Shown piece by piece: positions 27,245-29,852 of a stretch of DNA of 29,852 nt. The notes beneath the pieces were generated by a model that saw only the letters and a list, made by a program, of their open reading frames with translations, searched no databases and was not told where the DNA came from. Every line of letters starts with the position of its first letter. Position 1 is the stretch's first letter. Origin of the DNA: Patescibacteria group bacterium (GTDB lineage: Bacteria > Patescibacteriota > Patescibacteriia > 2-12-FULL-60-25); contig JAHIUG010000076.1 in assembly GCA_018817245.1 (NCBI GenBank), positions 1 to 29,852 of the forward strand. Direction: 5' to 3'. The position numbers and the translations under genes were made by a program.

Positions 27245-27889
27245 TTAACTGATCACGTGCGGTTTTGTTGCTGTAAAGTTATAACCAGAAACTTGCTTTC
27301 CGGATGATTTTCGCAATCCATCCAATTTTCTGCCAATCATTCTGATAAAGTTCGAGTCAAATTTTCCAGGCAAAAGATGAGCTAGAGTTTCAATTGGTCC
27401 GCGAACAGGCGCGATCTTCAAGTTTGTAAACTTTTCACACAAACTCCGTATCCCATCTTCTGTATAACGAAAGTAGTCTCCGTAATATCCTGGCATAGCG
27501 TGATATGGAGACAGGAATGGAACGTAAACAAAAATCTTGCCTCCAGGTTTAAGTACACGAAACATTTCGCTCATTGCGTCCCATGGGCGTGGAACGTGTT
27601 CTAAAACTGCGAGACAAATGATTGAGTCGTAACTCTCATCTTCAAATGGCATGGACATTATATCTCCTACAAAATCCGGGTGATATGTGTCGACCTGATC
27701 CATTACGTGATATGTAACGTCCTTTATTAACGGCTTAATCCAAGCTCTCCCTAAATCTTCCTCATTTCCTCTTGAAGCATCAATTCGAAGACCGGCTCCA
27801 ATATCCAGCACTTTAGAATTTGGAGATAAAACATCTTTTACGGCTTTCTCAAAAAACCGATCCCACTCCGGTTGTTTATTTTTAGGCAT
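27245..27889 (-). CDS. Class I SAM-dependent methyltransferase
   Basis: A 214-residue enzyme with motif I VLDIGAG at 27-33, VGDIMSMPFEDESYDSIIC (split at 72-91) as motifs II-III, and VLEHVPRP followed by RVLKPGGKIFVYVP, typical of Methyltransf_11. Located among glycan genes, it may methylate a sugar or the end of a chain, but the substrate is inferred only from position. ATG at 27889. Confidence 0.88.
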   Translation of the reverse strand: MPKNKQPEWDRFFEKAVKDVLSPNSKVLDIGAGLRIDASRGNEEDLGRAWIKPLIKDVTYHVMDQVDTYHPDFVGDIMSMPFEDESYDSIICLAVLEHVPRPWDAMSEMFRVLKPGGKIFVYVPFLSPYHAMPGYYGDYFRYTEDGIRSLCEKFTNLKIAPVRGPIETLAHLLPGKFDSNFIRMIGRKLDGLRKSSGKQVSGYNFTATKPHVIS

Positions 27890-27914
27890 AAATTTTTCTT
27901 AATAAAGATATACT

Positions 27915-27989
27915 GTCTTCATGGACTTGATCCAGGACCCATATCAGACAAACATGGATTCCCCCGAATGCTTTCGGGGGAATGACATT
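27915..27989. repeat. REP-like region with strong hairpin
   Basis: ATTCCCCCGAA (27958-27968) and TTCGGGGGAAT (27973-27983) form an 11-bp perfect stem, followed by GACATTAC, where TTA is the complement of the stop of the next gene. It may end the transcript of that gene, although the T-tract is missing. Confidence 0.85.
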
Positions 27990-28908
27990 ACAAAGGTAGT
28001 GTTGGTTCAATTCCAATTGATCGAAGATATTCTGGTAGGCCTTGTTCAAACTGGATTTGTGGCTCCCAACCAAGTAATTCTTTTGTAAGAGAGATATCAG
28101 CCAAAGAATCTTTGGCTTCACCAACGCGACCTTCTACAGTATGAGTTGGTCCTCCGATCACTTTTGCAATGTGATTGATAGAGAATTTTTTGCCACAACC
28201 AATATTCACAACCTCACCTTTTCCAACTTTTGGAGATGTCATTGCCAACATATTTGCGCGTACTACATCGTAAACATGTGTAAAATCACGCGTCTGCTCC
28301 CCGTCTCCCTGAATGGTTAAAGGCTCTCCAGCTTTTTTCTGTCGCGCAAAAATTGAAATTACAGTTACATACGCTCCTTCATCTGCCATGCGCGGACCAT
28401 AAACATTAAAATATCTGAGGCATACAGTTTCTAATCCATAGAATCGCGAAAACTGTTCTGCATTTAATTCGCCAATATATTTGTGCAAACCATATGGGTT
28501 AAGTGGATGCGCCGGCATGTCAGGAGTTTGTGGAAGTGTTGCCTGATTTCCATATGCAGACGAAGATGCGGAATAAACAAGACGTTTTACTTTTGCATCA
28601 CGCGCAGCAACCAATACATTTAATGTTCCCATAACATTAGTCATTGCAGAATCAATTGGATTTTCAATTGAATATGGAATACGTGCGAGCGCGCCAAAAT
28701 GAAAAACACCATCCACTCCTTCAAACACAGGTCGAATAGATTCAAGATCTGTAAAATCCAACTTATGAAACTCTGCGCCTTGCGGAATATTAGAGAGTTT
28801 GCCAGTCGACAAGTTATCGATTATGCGAACTTCATGCCCTTCTTTTAGCAATGCATCAGCAGCATTACTGCCAATAAAGCCTGCACCACCTGTAATTAAA
28901 TATTTCAT
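27988..28908 (-). CDS. NAD-dependent sugar epimerase (GalE/WbpP-like)
   Basis: Extended SDR that probably epimerises a UDP-hexose or its N-acetyl or uronic form. GGAGFIGS is at 7-14, the catalytic serine in SASSSAYG at 113-120, YGLHK at 139-143 (Y139, K143) and RYFNVYGPRM at about 165-174. 306 residues is a normal length. In the same run are a UDP-sugar dehydrogenase and a methyltransferase, so a uronic acid or its epimer is a likely product. A short GGTCTACG word lies 4 bp upstream of the start. Confidence 0.9.
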   Translation of the reverse strand: MKYLITGGAGFIGSNAADALLKEGHEVRIIDNLSTGKLSNIPQGAEFHKLDFTDLESIRPVFEGVDGVFHFGALARIPYSIENPIDSAMTNVMGTLNVLVAARDAKVKRLVYSASSSAYGNQATLPQTPDMPAHPLNPYGLHKYIGELNAEQFSRFYGLETVCLRYFNVYGPRMADEGAYVTVISIFARQKKAGEPLTIQGDGEQTRDFTHVYDVVRANMLAMTSPKVGKGEVVNIGCGKKFSINHIAKVIGGPTHTVEGRVGEAKDSLADISLTKELLGWEPQIQFEQGLPEYLRSIGIEPTLPL

Positions 28909-28912
28909 AAAT

Positions 28913-28920
28913 GGTCTACG
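28913..28920. repeat. GGTCTACG word at a start codon
   Basis: Only the first 8 bp of the GTAGACC-type repeat are kept here, 4 bp upstream of the epimerase start codon. On its own it is weak; its position agrees with the longer copies. Confidence 0.45.
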
Positions 28921-28941
28921 GAATTAAAAATTGACTAATAT

Positions 28942-28969
28942 GTTACGTGCTATGTGTTACGTGCTTTCT
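28942..28969. repeat. Heptad array overlapping the dehydrogenase 3' end
   Basis: GTTACGT, GCTATGT, GTTACGT, GCTTTCT. The TAG stop and the C-terminal residues ARNT of the dehydrogenase are encoded by it. The 14-bp unit matches the reverse strand of the array at 7266-7293 with two differences. Confidence 0.88.
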
Positions 28970-29783
28970 TCGGACTTCCCTCTTCCCATTGTAAATCCAG
29001 TCCCTGATTTTTTGCTAGTTCATTATTATAGTTTTCCGCTGATCTTAAAATAGACAGATCAACGCCCAAGGATTCAGCAAGCTGGATAATGGAGCGCGTA
29101 TCCTTTGGCAAACATTTACCACCATAGCCGCGATATCCCTGATAGAAGATGTCCAAATGTTGATCCCCTATCCATGGCTCGGATTTTGCACAATCTTTGA
29201 CCAATTCATAATCCACGCATAACTTATGACACAAGTCATACATCTGATTGGCGTACGAAACTTTAAGTGCGTAATATGCGTTGCCGAAATACTTTACGAA
29301 CTCAGCAACTTTGGCTGGAACAATCTTTTCAAATGGTGCGCGCGGCAGTAAGCCCATCACAGTTTCCGCATCGCGGCGGCTTTGGGTGGTAAATCCCACA
29401 ATCTGACGTCTCGGATGCTGCATGTCCTGATCAGCTGTGGCTTGTGTGAGAAATTCCGGATTAAACAAAAAGCGGTGCTGAGGATAAATTTGTTGCATGA
29501 CATCTGTGGTGCCGGGTAAAATCGTGGATTTTAAAACTATTGTCTTTCCTTCGACCGGAATACTTTCAATCGCATTTTTAATATAAGAGTCATCGAATCC
29601 TGAACCGTCCAAATAGTACGGTGTTGGAACCGCTACAAAAATGACATCAGCTTCTGCCAATACCGATTTATCACTCAATCCTTGCGGCGGATCATAAATC
29701 CCCGGCTCAATATTTTTTGTCCTGAAAAATCGGGCTAATGAAGCTCCAACAAATCCATGACCGATAATTGCAATTTTTTGCAT
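28950..29783 (-). CDS. UDP-sugar dehydrogenase, short form
   Basis: UDP-glucose/GDP-mannose dehydrogenase family, oxidising a nucleotide sugar to the uronic acid. The NAD motif GHGFVGASLA is at 8-17, the substrate motif FNPEFL at 107-112, EFVKYFGNAYYALKVSYAN at 161-179 (K164, N168), and the catalytic cysteine in GYGGKCLPKDT at 219-229 (C224). At 277 residues it ends shortly after the central helix and lacks the C-terminal nucleotide-sugar-binding domain of typical Ugd (about 390-450 residues). The final residues come from a heptad array. Active with a helper or as a dimer through another route is possible; loss of function is also possible although the catalytic residues are intact. Confidence 0.88.
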   Translation of the reverse strand: MQKIAIIGHGFVGASLARFFRTKNIEPGIYDPPQGLSDKSVLAEADVIFVAVPTPYYLDGSGFDDSYIKNAIESIPVEGKTIVLKSTILPGTTDVMQQIYPQHRFLFNPEFLTQATADQDMQHPRRQIVGFTTQSRRDAETVMGLLPRAPFEKIVPAKVAEFVKYFGNAYYALKVSYANQMYDLCHKLCVDYELVKDCAKSEPWIGDQHLDIFYQGYRGYGGKCLPKDTRSIIQLAESLGVDLSILRSAENYNNELAKNQGLDLQWEEGSPKKARNT

Positions 29784-29852
29784 ATTTATAGAGAATTCTA
29801 CTAAAAGTGAATCCTATAACAAAATGACGTTTTTGAAAAGCCTTATTTATCA

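Overview
The window reads as a chromosomal segment of a small-genome bacterium, most consistent with a Candidate Phyla Radiation (Patescibacteria) lineage. This is inferred from compact minimal versions of enzymes (a MurE without its usual N-terminal domain, a UDP-sugar dehydrogenase without its C-terminal domain, a short 6-phosphogluconate dehydrogenase), from the paired DUF2304 and dolichol-phosphate-mannose-synthase-like GT2, and from few recognisable Shine-Dalgarno sites. No rRNA or ribosomal protein gene is present to confirm it.

Layout. Positions 1-2900 hold leucyl aminopeptidase and a HAD phosphatase between repeat-filled gaps. Positions 2900-4330 hold a small ArsR-type winged-helix regulator with a membrane-anchored staphylococcal-type nuclease on one side and a divergent Smr-domain gene on the other; three copies of one 18-bp palindrome mark a likely regulon. 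Positions 4360-7240 hold a DsbB/BdbC-like thiol oxidoreductase, a PRPP-synthase-like protein overlapping a phosphoribosyltransferase by 4 bp, and 6-phosphogluconate dehydrogenase, which together suggest pentose phosphate to PRPP metabolism. Positions 7300-10000 carry two paralogous membrane proteins of unknown function with matching promoters. Positions 10000-12740 carry an aberrant tRNA-like gene, tRNA-Gln(TTG), a 47-codon acidic protein, ftsX, ftsE, tRNA-Thr(CGT) and tRNA-Gly(CCC). Positions 12800-16340 carry envelope and division genes: a SurA-N-like anchored protein, a DivIC/FtsB-like protein, a PH-domain membrane protein and MurE. From 16470 to the end lies a surface-polysaccharide locus: a large multi-pass membrane protein, two GT4 and two GT2 glycosyltransferases, DUF2304, GtrA, a polyprenyl-phosphate sugar transferase, a methyltransferase, two SDR nucleotide-sugar enzymes and a UDP-sugar dehydrogenase.

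The strongest unexplained signal is repeat architecture. Most gaps between genes consist of degenerate tandem arrays with a 7-bp period. The heptamer differs between loci, but the period holds and the register can persist for up to 11 units. Other gaps carry REP-like palindromes (GTCAT...ATGAC), a 23-bp exact repeat beginning GGTCTACG that abuts start or stop codons, or 12-bp and 36-bp arrays. The same elements also lie in frame inside proteins, including at the same inter-domain position of two GT4 glycosyltransferases, and they supply the stop codons and C-termini of several others. Because 7 leaves remainder 1 on division by 3, a heptad array encodes the same cyclic heptapeptide in all three frames, which may explain how such arrays are tolerated in genes and at gene ends.
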